Positions 51,901 to 62,601 of a DNA stretch of 64,000 nucleotides are shown here, piece by piece (position 1 is the stretch's first letter; each line of letters opens with the position of its first letter). The position numbers were made by a program, and so were the translations under genes. This DNA comes from Paraescarpia echinospica (lineage: Eukaryota; Annelida; Polychaeta; Sabellida; Siboglinidae): NCBI GenBank assembly GCA_020002185.1, contig CM034544.1:6023488-6087487 (forward strand). Direction: 5' to 3'. The notes below the pieces were generated by a model that saw nothing but the letters and a program-made list of their open reading frames with translations, ran no database searches and was not told the origin of the DNA.

Positions 51901-52437
51901 ATATTTCCTCATGTCCTTATACCTTCCTTTGTGGAAATTTCTCCTATACTGCTTTTTACTATTCCTTTCTGATTTTACTTTGATGGTAAAATGTATCTGG
52001 TTGTGATCACTACTCCCCAGTGGCTCACATATCTTGACATTGTCAACTAATTCTTTCTGTGAGGACAAAACTAAGTCTAACACATTCTCTCTAATTAGGA
52101 AATAAGAACCGTTTTACTTTATTGTGTTGTTTCTGGCGAACGTTTGATTTACGAGAAACAATGATAGTTAAATTGTGTCTTATTCCATAAAGATACGTTT
52201 ATTGTCGTTTTACAGGTGCACGTGTACACGGAGGAGAATCCGCTCTACACCGGCCCGTTCGACGGCTACTTCAAGCGGTGTCGGCTGACGGCGACTGAAC
52301 GGCCTGTTGAGGGCACCACCGTCTATTCCTTCACTTGTGGCTGCACAAAACGAGGCTGCCACTCAGTGACTGTGCGAATCTTCGGAAGGTACGGCCCCGT
52401 CAGGTCGCTATGTGAAGTCGAATTGGTGTTACCGTAA
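48905..52437 (+). CDS. Small uncharacterised gene, three visible exons (5' end open)
   Basis: Exons 48905-48940, 49064-49278 and 52216-52437, with matching phases (1, 0). If translation starts at ATG 48,925 the product is 150 aa; it may instead continue upstream, since CTTCTTCAG before 48,905 is a fair acceptor. Exon 2 encodes FGDYAVFTDHDKNTCAEV, then HVRITLRDGDCSNANQ. Exon 3 encodes GPFDGYFKRCRLTATE, SFTCGCTKRGC, RIFGRYGPVRSLCEVELVLP and stop. The alternating beta-like pattern, the paired Cys residues and the final LCEVEL resemble the last strands of F5/8-type or fucolectin-like domains. That is a weak resemblance, so no function is assigned. A paralogous last exon at 58,383-58,604 (71% protein identity) supports that this is a real gene. 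Intron 2 holds an inverted CR1 LINE. Confidence 0.65.
49064..49278 (+). CDS. Uncharacterised gene, exon 2
   Basis: Acceptor TTCCAGCAG is a NAGNAG tandem site (start 49,064 or 49,067, one residue difference). Donor CAA|GTGATA in phase 0 with exon 3. Encodes DPLVDVAAMATGFCGFGDYA up to DGDCSNANQ. Confidence 0.65.
49748..49753. repeat. Target-site duplication of the inverted CR1 LINE
   Basis: CTAATT here and at 52,091-52,096 flanks the LINE copy. Confidence 0.5.
49850..50155 (-). pseudogene. C-terminus of the LINE ORF2, in the shifted frame
   Basis: Continuation of the ORF at 50,107-52,083 after a single-base deletion: [20 protein letters not shown], then [20 protein letters not shown] and KAGYM stop. 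This is the usual C-terminal tail of CR1/L2-like LINEs. Confidence 0.8.
50107..52083 (-). CDS. CR1-type LINE ORF2, long intact stretch (endonuclease end plus RT)
   Basis: A 658-codon open frame. Residues 23-30 (GSSDHNQI) are the last endonuclease block. The RT follows: [12 protein letters not shown] (260-271), YRPVSLTS (319-326), [13 protein letters not shown] (388-400, first catalytic Asp), [10 protein letters not shown] (446-455), FADDT (476-480, catalytic pair) and [13 protein letters not shown]. The C-terminal part has [20 protein letters not shown]. The frame ends early at 50,107 because one G is missing near 50,130 relative to the other copy (GAGAGAGATC against GAGAGGAGATC). The true C-terminus continues at 49,850-50,155 ([17 protein letters not shown] to [17 protein letters not shown]). 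No 5' half, so the copy is dead as an autonomous element. Confidence 0.88.
   Translation of the reverse strand: MLDLVLSSQKELVDNVKICEPLGSSDHNQIHFTIKVKSERNSKKQYRRNFHKGRYKDMRKYLAKIDWNNTLKNKTATECWNILNSEIKCIVDKFVPFKKQGKRSKKKHLSKEAIRKIKYKQMMWKSYRCTGNDEDYNIYKEALNQATAEIRNSKRSYEKKLASNIKHDSKSFYAYIRSKQKVQDKVGPLEDSAGNTISEGFLMAEDLNEYFSSVFTREDISSLPVPEAKFKGADSDYLGQLVVTSEMVAKKIRAMKDNKSPGVDGIPPKLLLEIVEQISVPLATVFNLSLEEGVVPLEWKEANIIPLFKKGSRNKSENYRPVSLTSVICKLLERLIKDHMVDFLVKHNLINPSQHGFLKARSCLTNMLCFLEDITRWVDEGSPVDIIYLDFQKAFDKVPHQRLLLKLKAHGIGNGIINWIEKWLNDRRQRVVVDGEASNWKSVLNGVPQGSVLGPILFLIYINDLDDDITSKVLKFADDTKVFRRIKSDGDRQHLQDDLDRLIKWSEKWQMLFNFGKCKCLHTGHGNEEVKYKMGGTVLSTTVKEKDLGLTISADMKVSEQCGIAASKGNQILGLIRRNIAYKKKELIVPLYKTIVRPHLEYCIQAWRPYRKKDIDMLERVQRRATKMIPNLRDLSYEIRLKECGLTTLETRRLREIT
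52216..52437 (+). CDS. Uncharacterised gene, last exon
   Basis: 222 bases, acceptor GTTTTACAG|GTG, stop TAA at 52,435-52,437. Encodes VHVYTEENPLYTGPFDGYFK to SLCEVELVLP. Exactly as long as its inverted paralogue. Confidence 0.75.
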   Translation: MHVYTEENPLYTGPFDGYFKRCRLTATERPVEGTTVYSFTCGCTKRGCHSVTVRIFGRYGPVRSLCEVELVLP

Positions 52438-52564
52438 ATCGAAGACTTTATTCGACTGCACACATGAGTAACTGTCTGTATTCAGAGAGTGGTGAATCGA
52501 AGATCGTTGGCAGTGAACTCACCCCCTGTCAACTATGCACAGTGAAAGAACCAGAAAGGTAGCT

Positions 52565-52700
52565 GACAAACGTGTCTACGATCCAACATTCCCCGCCTAC
52601 TATCTATTCGAACTACTGCCTTCAGGCAGGCGCTCAGAAATATCCGTGCTAAGACTAATCGTTTCCGAGACAATTTCTTCCTCGGTGCCGTGACGGGTAT
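52565..52700 (+). pseudogene. LINE C-terminal remnant in the 3' UTR region
   Basis: Frame 1 reads RVYDPTFPAYYLFELLPSGR; after a shift another frame reads RAKTNRFRDNFFLGAV. LLPSGRRxRxxKxRTNRFxxxFxPxA is a recurrent C-terminal phrase of LINE proteins. Short and frameshifted. Confidence 0.5.
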
Positions 52701-52934
52701 TAAGTATAGACTTTAATGATAGATAGAAACAATGGAATGTTAGTTTTGCCAGATGTGTTTCATACTTCTTTTATGTGTTAGTTTTAGCTTAACATTTCAA
52801 TTTTTGTGGTTACTTTTAAACAATTTTAGGCTTCATTTTTGTAATTTATTTATATTTATTATTGTATGTTTGATGTGTATGTTTTAACCCCAAGACCTAT
52901 TCCTCACTGACATGTATTTTATGTCAATCACGGC

Positions 52935-52940
52935 AATAAA
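52935..52940 (+). terminator. Poly(A) signal of the uncharacterised gene
   Basis: AATAAA about 500 bases after the stop at 52,437; a GT-rich stretch follows (GTATTTGTGTTGTTACACGT). Confidence 0.45.
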
Positions 52941-52999
52941 TTATCTGTACCTGCGTGTGAACTTACAGTATTTGTGTTGTTACACGTATACCAGGGGTA

Positions 53000-54425
53000 A
53001 AGTGAAGTTTTTCTAGAAAACCCATGTAATGGACACCGCACTATGCGTTAATCTACCTTTTTATATGTCTCATCTGCCAATCTCGTCTCCATATTACTGC
53101 TTCCCAATGTGATGTAACTTATATTGGACCATATCATCAATGTGTATACAACTAAATACGCAATATTGACCAGTTGTCGCAAACTTTATTTTAACGCCCG
53201 TGGCTTACAACTTGCCGCGCGACATTTATATTTTCAGCTTCGTCAAGTATGTCTACTGCCAAAGAATATACCAAGAGCATTTCGTGTTCAGTTTAAACGG
53301 GAACGAAAGGCATTTTGGGATAGGTTATACGCGTAAATTAACCATTTATAACTTCAATCACGTGTTCAATGTAGTTGGTGTACTAATAAAACATTGCCGA
53401 ACTCACAGCTACCGAATAGCAGGAACCGCGCCATTGCTGACATGATATGAAGTAATTAATTATGTGTACTTTCTGTAGACGTCACACATAATAGTATGCA
53501 TGCGTTATCTGTTTAGACAAGATGATACGCTGTAATGGATATTTCAATTCTAATGCATGTGACAACGAAATTATTTAAGAACAAGCTGGAATCAGGTTCC
53601 AATATCTAATACATGGACCAATTGCACGGCTCCCACAGAAAGGCCATACTTTGCCGGTGAGCAAACGTTCATCGGTACTTGACCTGTGCATTCAAGTAGG
53701 CTGACCATCTGGTGTCGCCATCTGGCGTATATTTTACGGTTTGCCTAGTTGGCTCGGATTAAGGCAATCCTTTGAGAATTTTAATCTATTAATAATGTAC
53801 ACAATTATTCATTAATCATGGTGTGGTAATATGACAAATTCATGTAATTATAAGCATTTATTTTATTAGAGTTATGTTTGATTAATCACAAATGACCATG
53901 ACTTTACATTGATAGCACAACGCCTCGTCATAGACGTCGTATCCACCCGGAATCGATATTAATGCCGGGCGGCCCGCAAAGCATTTTAACCGGCATCCGC
54001 GGCCAGAACGGCACGGGCCCACGTACGATTAAGACCGGATACTGTATAGTCACCAAAAACAGCCCTCGTGTGACTGTCTGCAGGACATCGGACATTAATT
54101 AACCATTGTGAAACTGTAACTCAGTTTAATATTGATCGTACGTAGATCCTATAACTATTTCCTACCCAGAATGTCTATGTGAAAACGTTCATTCAGGCAC
54201 AACGTTTTATTTGAAGTGCCCAGAGGTTGTATGTTCGGAACAATATGTAGGCCAAGGGAGTACCAAATCACGCATTGCTGTATGATCCACATGAAATTGC
54301 AGGCCTATATGCTGGGGTACTATGGGCGAAATGTCACCTCGACAAAATATTAAAATATCTACCCTCCCCCCTCCACCTCCCACCCCTCGTCGAGCTGGAA
54401 ATGGCAAACCCTGGTGGTGGAGACT
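53000..54425. other. No gene recognised
   Basis: AT-rich with a short CpG-rich patch at 53,930-54,040. Open frames at 53,124-53,445 show no domain. Confidence 0.5.
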
Positions 54426-54429
54426 ATGA

Positions 54430-54780
54430 AGAGTCAGCGGAAGATGGCAAGCCCAGTAACAGCAGCGGAAGATCGCAAACCCAATAACAGTAGCGGAAGA
54501 TGACCAGCCCAGTAACAGCGGCGGATATGACCAGCTCAGTAACAGCAGCGGGAGATGGCAAGCCCAGTAACAGCAGCGGAACGTGGCTAGCCCAATAACA
54601 GCAACGGGAGATGGCAAACCAAATAACAGCAGCGGAAGACGGAAAGCCCAGTAACAGCAGCTGAAGGTGGCGAGTCCAATAACAACAGCGGAAGATGACT
54701 AGCCCAGTAACAGCAGCGGGAGATGGGAAGCCCAGTAACAGCACCAGAAGATGGTAAGCCCAGTAACAGCAGCGGAAAAT
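54430..54780. repeat. 28-bp minisatellite, array 1
   Basis: About 12 units of GCGGAAGATGGCAAGCCCAG plus TAACAGCA. The 28-bp length rotates the frame, giving open frames on both strands that look like Leu/Cys-rich or Ser/Asn-rich proteins. Confidence 0.92.
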
Positions 54781-54796
54781 GGCGGGGCAAGTAAAA

Positions 54797-55202
54797 ACGA
54801 TAACGGGGATCTCCAAGACTCGGCAATACAGGAGTTCATCGATGAACCGGTGTACCCCGCAGGCAAGGAGAAAGCGAAGCACAATAATCCGACCCAATCT
54901 CCACCAAACACAGTGAAATTTCTGTCGGAAACTCGACGGCTGCGCACTTTGAAAGCTGCCACAATTACACTCGAAAACAACTGCTAGGCTATTTTATAAG
55001 CAAAATTAAAATGAGAGCAAGAGAGCGGTGCGTGGAAGAAAGCACCTCGGCGTGCTCAACGACCTTGACATTTACTACTTCTTTCGAGATCTGGAAGACC
55101 TATACTGCGTCCTCACTCCTATATCCACCGTCTTTCACAAGCACAAGTTAAACCTGTCACGATTTGTCCGTAACACAACCAGAGTTCTCCGCACGCGACT
55201 GA
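54797..55202 (+). pseudogene. Unknown coding remnant between the 28-bp arrays
   Basis: Reads NDNGDLQDSAIQEFIDEPVY and, later in another frame, LGVLNDLDIYYFFRDLEDLY and NLSRFVRNTTRVLRTRL. These look like ordinary protein and may be part of the transposase whose C-terminus lies at 55,883-56,206. Stops and shifts show decay. Confidence 0.4.
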
Positions 55203-55566
55203 CCAGCCCAGTAACAGCAGCGGGAGATGGCAAGCCCAGTAACAGCAGCAGAAGATGGCAAGCCCAATACCAGCAGCGGAAGATGGCCAGCCCAGTAACA
55301 GCAGCGGAAGATGGCAAGCCCAGTAACAGCAGCGGAAGATGGCAAGCCCAGTAACACCAGCAGAAGATGACGAGCCCAATACCAGCAGCGGAAGATGGCC
55401 AGCCCAATAACGTCAGCGGAAGATGGTAAGCCCAGTAACAGCAGCGGAAGATGGGAAGCCCAAAACCAGCAGCGGAAGATGACCAGCCCAGTAACAGCAG
55501 CGGAAGATGGCAAGCTCAGTAACAGTAGCGGGATATGGCATGCCCAGTAGCAGCAGCGGAAGATGG
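55203..55566. repeat. 28-bp minisatellite, array 2 (part of a segmental duplication)
   Basis: About 13 units as in array 1, followed by the same flank (ACGATAACGGGGATCTCCAA at 55,581 and 54,797). The phrase CCAGAGTTCTCCGCACGCGA occurs just before (55,180) and just after (55,657) this block, so the array with its flank was copied into the older sequence. Confidence 0.9.
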
Positions 55567-55882
55567 CGAGCCAAGTAACAACGATAACGGGGATCTCCAA
55601 GACTCGGCAATACAGGAGTTCATATATGAACCGGCGCACCCCGCAAACAACATGACCAGAGTTCTCCGCACGCGACTGGAGGAGCGCTGTAATGACTGAT
55701 ACGGACTCGTAACCTTAATTCCATGAGAGTGTCGTGCGTGTCGCAGAGGGGGTGGATATTAAAGATCTATAGCTCGAGCCCGCTGCTTCTTGAGCAGTGT
55801 GTTTCCTGGATCCACCTGGATCTGCTCAAACATGTGGTTTTTGTCATTGACTGAAACTATGACGTACAGGACCTGACAATAG

Positions 55883-56206
55883 TTGGCGAGCGAATCTGCT
55901 TTGCTCAAGATCGCCATAGGTCTGGCATTTCGAGAACTCCACTCCGACATCAACCGCAACATTTTCAACAGCGAGATGACACGTGTTCTAGCGTTGTTGC
56001 CCACTCTCTCCGCTGTCACAGAGTTGCTGAAAAGAGGTAAGTTTATAAAGTACCTGCCGTTCTACACGAGAGTGGTGGAACTTTTAATGTGTCTGGCAAC
56101 CACGGCCTATTCCACAGAGACGTCGTTTTTATGGCGTCCTCGCACCAAGTCAACATTCCGAACCACCATTGGTGCCACCCCACGGCGCCTGGATAATCGA
56201 GGCTAG
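55883..56206 (+). pseudogene. hAT-like transposase C-terminal remnant
   Basis: Open frame with FRELHSDINRNIF, then VVELLMCLATTAYSTETSFL and RTKSTFRTTIGATPRRLDNR. This follows the hAT C-terminal dimerisation pattern (...TTAxxERSFSxLRRxKTxLRxTMGxxRL). The E-R-S-F is altered to E-T-S-F. Everything N-terminal is broken or missing. Confidence 0.6.
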
Positions 56207-56209
56207 TGT

Positions 56210-58380
56210 GAACGACACGGAAAAAACGTCTATAGCCTACAGTATTTTCACCAATGTCAACAAGAAGCAAGGATGCTTCCTGGGTTGATTGAATTGACAA
56301 TAAACATTACTACCTGCACATAACATCAATTGTACGACTGAACGTTAGTAATTTTAAGTCATCAATTTCACTTAACTACAGTGCCTTTAGCAGCAAGTAG
56401 ACAAGGACATATTTTCTTTGCAATTATTGCAATGTCTAATACAGTTCAACTTGGTGATTTCGTGTCCATTCGCCAGATGGCGTGAGCATGTCGACAATCA
56501 ACGCCAACGTTACATGTGATGTAATACGTGGAACATATTTTAATAGTTGTTTACGTGTGACGTATGCTGCCCTATCCGGATTTCAATATTTCCAACGGAC
56601 AATACGACGTGAACACTATGTTGGCGTTAATTCTCATTCATGGTTGGTTTCGAACATAATATGACGTATTCCGAGCATCCTGCAGGCACACCCCGCTCAT
56701 TAATTGCAGTGTGGCTGAATGCTTCCTAAAGTGTAAAGCACTTTGTGCAGTCCTAAGGATTTGATATTTCGTTATATAAAAACTTACCTATTTTCCATTA
56801 CAGCGTCTGGTGTTGTCGATATGTAGATGTCCCTCCTCTGGTGTTACTGAACTGTCCAACATGTAACATAATATTATAAATGTTTTCTTTTCAGCTGTCC
56901 TTTCCCTTATTGTGTGTCGTCAACCTTCAAGAGTTTTGTATTCTGTAGATTTATTCTCATATTCAGGTATATCTATACAGGTCATTGTGTGTTGGTAAAT
57001 AATGACACTAGTATATCAGACATTTAATAATAAATACAAAATGAAGAACGTTTAATTAAACTACTCTATCTGAAGCTGAGCCATAATAAAGGGTGACGTA
57101 CAATTTTACTCCTGACGTACAAACACATTATTCTATGAAATTGTAATATTACAGTTATTAAGCATCTAGATAAATCATGATAATCACAAACGCAATAACA
57201 ATGACACGCTGGTGCTCAATAATTTATTCAAACGAGTAACTAGGGACTAGCTGCCAAATGTATTGATCACGCAACGATCTGCATGTTGCACACGCGGGTA
57301 TATTTACTTTACTTGTGCAACCTGCTGATGGGTACGCAATGTGCTGATGGGTACGCAATGTGCTCACCTTCGAGTATCCGAGGACTGCACAGGACAATCC
57401 GACGCATTCTGCAAATTGCTCAGATCCAGCAACTGCACCCAACGTTGAAAACGTCGTGTCACGAACACTGATCTAGTTATCACAATGTTGTAGTTCGTGT
57501 CATTTATAACCCCTTGACTCTTTCCTTTCAACGAACTTGTCTACCAATGTTACTGTAATATTACCGCCTGGCATGATGTCACGGCTTTCTCTCCATTTAA
57601 ATGTTATATCCATAGGCGCCTAGGAACAAAACAAAGCGATCACAACCTAATTTCTGCGCGGTTAGTGTTATATTATGCACGAGAGACGCTACGGTTTATT
57701 TCAGGTAGACACTATTGCAACCCGTCCACGCTGACATGAGGACATTGGTTGTTATTCAATATATCACAGTTCGCGATTGAACATAAACTAGGCACGCACA
57801 AACAAATTATAATGATATGTTATGGCTAAATCTGCGAAAACTTGTGATTGTGAAACAACATAATTGATATATATAATATACATGGTTACCGGCTCGTTGT
57901 TCGACCCACACCAAATTCGTCGCTTTGAATCTCGTGAGATCTATCCGTTGATTTCTGTGTATGACTTACGAGAATTGAGCGTGACTTCTCCAGGCGATTA
58001 AGTTACGTGCATCAACATATCTTTTTCATTGGTTATAACGGCTAGCACGTTAACGTTGTTACCAAACTCTTCGCGCGGAGCTGTGTTTTCATACAAAAAC
58101 TATATAATCATTTCACTAAAACCAACTTTTCTTACAATTTATTTTTATAACATCAAACAAATAAGTGATAAAGAGTTACAATATAGATTTCTTTCGCAAA
58201 CGTTTCTTCAGATTTTAATGAAAACGGCATGTTTATATTATTGGAACGATCGTCGAAAAGACCATGTTATAACTTGAGAAAGCATGCACATTAGTCCTGC
58301 ACGCTCTAACTTACAGACTTTTCCAATGACTAGTTTGATACGCATCTTGACTCAAGTGCCTCATATGTGGTTATCTGTGC
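56210..58380. other. No gene recognised
   Basis: AT-rich. Contains a relic like a LINE 3' tail near 56,718-56,775 (AAGTGTAAAGCACTTTGTGC, then CGTTATATAAAAAC) and a short duplication GTGCTGATGGGTACGCAAT at 57,322-57,361. Confidence 0.45.
56718..56775 (+). mobile_element. Relic of an L2-like LINE 3' tail
   Basis: GTGTAAAGCACTTTGTGCAG ... TTTCGTTATATAAA resembles the GTAAAGCGC...GCGCTATATAA terminus seen at 63,930-63,975. Confidence 0.35.
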
Positions 58381-58382
58381 AG

Positions 58383-58604
58383 CTACGGTAACACAAGTTC
58401 CACTTCACACAACGATCTGACAGGTCCATATCGTCCAAAGATGCGGACAAACACAAAATCACAGCCTCTTTTCGTGCAGCCGCAACAGAACGAGCAGACG
58501 GTGGCGCCCTCTGCTGACTGTTCGGTGTTCGTCAGCTCACACCGCAAGAAGATGCCATCGAACGGGCCGGCGTTGGTCGAATTCCCCAGTGGGTAGGCGT
58601 GGAC
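58383..58604 (-). pseudogene. Inverted paralogue of the last exon at 52,216-52,437
   Basis: 222 bases, as long as the other copy, open throughout. Encodes VHAYPLGNSTNAGPFDGIFL to SLCEVELVLP and TAG. 52 of 73 residues are identical, and the last 21 (from VRIFGRYG on) are all identical although many codons differ at silent positions. Conserved cysteines match. At the place of the acceptor AG the minus strand reads GG, so splicing at the homologous point is lost; an AAG 20 bases upstream could serve instead. The preceding exons are not recognised nearby. It may be a functional last exon or a recent pseudogene fragment. Confidence 0.65.
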
Positions 58605-58990
58605 CCGTGTAGCATTAAGAAATACTTACAAATAATGTATTACAAATTATATATATTGTTCAACATATCAAACAATAATATGTGGAAAGAAATGTGGACT
58701 CTCGCTGAGAAGTACGAGTGTTGTAATCGGTCGGTTTGTATGTCATCCCGCCCGCATTACGAATATGAATTATTGATAGGTGGCATTACGGCCAAAACAC
58801 CGGAACGTCCAAGTTCACATCAGTGGGCGATACGTGGCTGGTAATACAGGTAGCATGTATGATTAAGGCTGGTCGCGTCTACGATACTAGCAGCCTGAAT
58901 CGATCCGAGAGATCAACTGTAACCGGAGGATATACAGTCGAAGGCAGGAATCAGCTTGGTGAGGTGGCGGGTAGTGTGGCAGTGCGATCG

Positions 58991-59579
<589 letters not shown>

Positions 59580-59687
59580 GTAAAAATGTGCGTGTGTGTG
59601 AGTGTATATATCCTTATATATCCTCCTCATGTTGGATCTGTTTCTCATCTCTGCGTATCCAGAATCCTTAGATTTCTCTCTGTCCTA

Positions 59688-59859
59688 GCTCCCTCTCCCT
59701 CTCCCTCTCCTTCTCCCTCTCCCTCTCCCTCTCCCTCTGCCTCTCCGTCTCCGTCTCCCTCTCCCTCTCTCCTCTCCTCTCCTCTCCCTCTCCCTCTCCT
59801 CTCTCCTCTCCTCTCCCTCTCCTCCTCTCCTCTCCTCTCCTCCTCTCCTCCTCCTCAGC

Positions 59860-59929
<70 letters not shown>

Positions 59930-59965
59930 TCTCTCCTCTCTCTCTCTCTCTATCTATCTATCTCG
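59688..59965. repeat. Pyrimidine tract (CTCCCT)n / (CT)n / (TCTA)n
   Basis: CCCTCT hexamers, then CTCCTCT units, then pure CT (59,867-59,925), then TCTA/TATC. Purine-pyrimidine mirror symmetry over about 280 bases. Confidence 0.95.
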
Positions 59966-59969
59966 CCTT

Positions 59970-60590
59970 CTCTTCCCTCTCTCGCCCTCTGTCTTCGGCC
60001 ATGTAAATGCCCGTGGAATCGTGCAGAATGATGGCATGGAGAATCAGAGAGAAGGTGCATCTGTCAGTTCACTGAACTGGGATCTCAGTGCATCCCACGT
60101 ATCCACGATCATGTTTGAACCTCTAAAGAGAGTCTGACAGAGCTGTGTGAGACAGACATATCCTAGACAGAGAATCGGCCGTATCTGGTTTGCCTAGGCA
60201 ACAAAACCCAGGACGAGCTCCTGTTTGGGTCCAGGTATTTGAAGACTGTGTTTCAACGCTCTTCGTTGTGCCATAATAGAAAAATGGCTTCATCCAAGTA
60301 CTGAAAACGCAATATCTTGCCAAGGAGTAAAAACCTTCGCACATTCGCCATAGAAACACCGACATGTTTCAGATGTATGTTGACCGACGATTGTCATAAC
60401 AGTGAACAATAAAGCACCCGCCACCATGCTCGTTAATCGATAATTTGATGATGGGTTGCATTGCCCTAACTGACGTGGAAATGGAAATCATTCCCACGAC
60501 ATTTTGTAGCTGATTATATGCAACTGTTTGTTTGTTGATTTTATCGACCTTTAGTTAAAACATGGTTACTTAGCGTGACGATGATATTGT
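59970..60590. other. No gene recognised
   Basis: The minus-strand frame at 60,123-60,365 has no domain. Confidence 0.45.
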
Positions 60591-60591
60591 C

Positions 60592-60932
<341 letters not shown>

Positions 60933-61154
60933 AGTTCGTAGGACTGACTATGGCATATGCCTTGAAGTGCTTAAAACTTGTTCGCATTAGCTGGGTTCTC
61001 AGCAATTACTGACATTCTTGAGTTGGTCCCCTTTTTCTGTTCTCAACTGTTGCTATATAGTTCCGGTTATCGCATTGTTAACATATCACCTTTAGATTTT
61101 GCATATTGATTAATAATTCACCTTTTGACGACGCTAGACAGTGTCATTAAAACA

Positions 61155-61460
61155 ATGTCACTACTATTTCTATTATGTGTTTTATTTTTATCCTCTTCTG
61201 TGGCTTCGAGAAGTGATGATATTGCCTTGTGCAAGCCACTTATTTTGCAATGGTTGGTTGTCAACGCAACATTTTCTCAACCCGTGACAATACACGATTC
61301 ATTGTCCTGTTTAAACACTTTACCGTGTCTTAGCGTTTGCTTTAACCGAAAATGGCTGCCAATCCGCTGCTGTACACCAACATTGAAATTAGCTATAATT
61401 CTACTACTAGCAGGATATGTAAGTGTGAATCCTGGGCCAGATATTAGGAGTAACGTTCAG
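61155..61460 (+). pseudogene. N-terminus of LINE ORF with signal-peptide-like start and 2A-like NPGP
   Basis: ATG at 61,155; MSLLFLLCVLFLSSSVASRS is signal-peptide-like. Residues about 80-95 read LKLAIILLLAGYVSVNPGP, with NPGP at codons 92-95 (61,428-61,439). This matches the 2A-like ribosome-skipping pattern found at the N-terminus of some CR1/L2 LINEs (a hydrophobic run, then D-V-E-x-NPGP). Here the D and E positions are Y and S, so activity is doubtful. The frame runs into the inverted LINE soon after. Confidence 0.6.
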
Positions 61461-62600
61461 TTGGACGAGGTGGTGGTTGTAGTGGAAAGGAGTGCTGTAT
61501 CGTCTGCGTATTGTAGGTCTCTGATTCTATGTCCATGAATATTCACTTTATCGTATCTTGTACTTCTGTCATCTAATTCTACATCTCTCTTTATGTCTTC
61601 TGTGTAGAGGTTGAATAGGTATGGAGATAAAATACACCCTTGTCTTACTCCTTTTCCCACTGAACAAGTTTCTGTAGTTGTGTTTTCCAGCCTGATCACT
61701 GCTTGTTGATTGTTATAAAGTGATTTCAAGAGGGCGATTATCTTTGGGTGGAACTTCTTGTCATTGAGCATTTTCCACATCATCTGATGATTCACACAGT
61801 CGAAAGCCTTGGAATAGTCGATGAAGCATATTCTTAGATCATTATTTAGTTCTCTGAATTTCTGAATCAACTCTCTCAAATTGAATAAGTGGTCCCTTGT
61901 GCCTCTGTTTTTTTCTGAAGCCTGTCTGTGTACTGCTCACTTCCATTTCCATGTTATCTTGTATTCTTTTCATTATGATTTTCAGCAATATTTAGCTTGC
62001 ATGACTAAATAGTGATATGGTTCTGTAGTTGGAGCATAGCAGTAGGTCACCTTTTATTTGGTAATGGGATGTATATTGATTTGTTCCAGTCGTCGGGCCA
62101 TTTTCAACCCTTCCATATTTTCTTACACTGCTCATGGTATATGTCTACTCCTTCTTCTTCCGCTGCTTTTATCATTTCTGCCTGTATGTTGTCGCACCCA
62201 GGGCTTTTCCCATCTTTTAGACTATTAATGGCCCATTTCTCCTCATCTCTTAATGATTCGAGATCGTCCTCGTCTTGGTCTTCTTTTCCCATATCAGGGG
62301 GTCGTTGTTGTCTCCATCTCGTGCGTACATATTTTCACAATATTCTTTCCATCTTTTGGCTATGTCTTCTGCATCAGTCAGAGTCTTCCCATTTTTATCT
62401 TTGATGACACCGAGTCTGGGCTGGAATTTACCTGTCATGTTCTTTATTTCTTTAAACATTTCTTGGTTTCGGTTTTCTGCCATACAGTCCTCCATTTTCT
62501 TACATTTGGCTTCCATATGCGTTTGTTTGTCCCTTTTGCAGAGTTTTTTGATTAATTTGTTCGTCTTGTTTGACACGACTTGAACACTCATTCGGTATCA
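61457..62600 (-). pseudogene. Inverted LINE fragment with YADD-type reverse transcriptase
   Basis: Minus-strand pieces in order from 62,600 down: MSVQVVSNKTNKLIKKLCKR, FKEIKNMTGKFQPRLG, EDIAKRWKEYCENMY, then SLKDGKSPGCDNIQAEMIKA, then after a decayed stretch LRICFIDYSKAFDCVNH, GVRQGCILSPYLFNLYTED and RIRDLQYADDTALLS. These are RT blocks with both catalytic sites present (FIDYSKAFD, YADD), but the frame is broken at least twice (near 62,104 and 61,880). RTE/I-like in wording; clade not fixed. It breaks off right after the YADD block. Confidence 0.75.
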
Positions 62601-62601
62601 C

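Larger units (their letters stand above)
49752..52091 (-). mobile_element. 5'-truncated CR1-type LINE, inverted, in an intron
   Basis: About 2.34 kb, same family as 36,914-41,810: the 3' half (end of endonuclease, RT, C-terminus, TTGTTAAATC-type 3' tail). It begins abruptly inside the endonuclease and is flanked by CTAATT. It is much better preserved than the other copy, hence probably younger. Confidence 0.88.

Noticed and set aside
50516..52006. Plus-strand frames opposite the inverted LINE RT
   Set aside because: Shadows of the 658-codon RT frame.
54207..55639. Leu/Cys-rich minus-strand frames resembling membrane proteins
   Set aside because: Translation of the 28-bp repeat; they appear in every frame.
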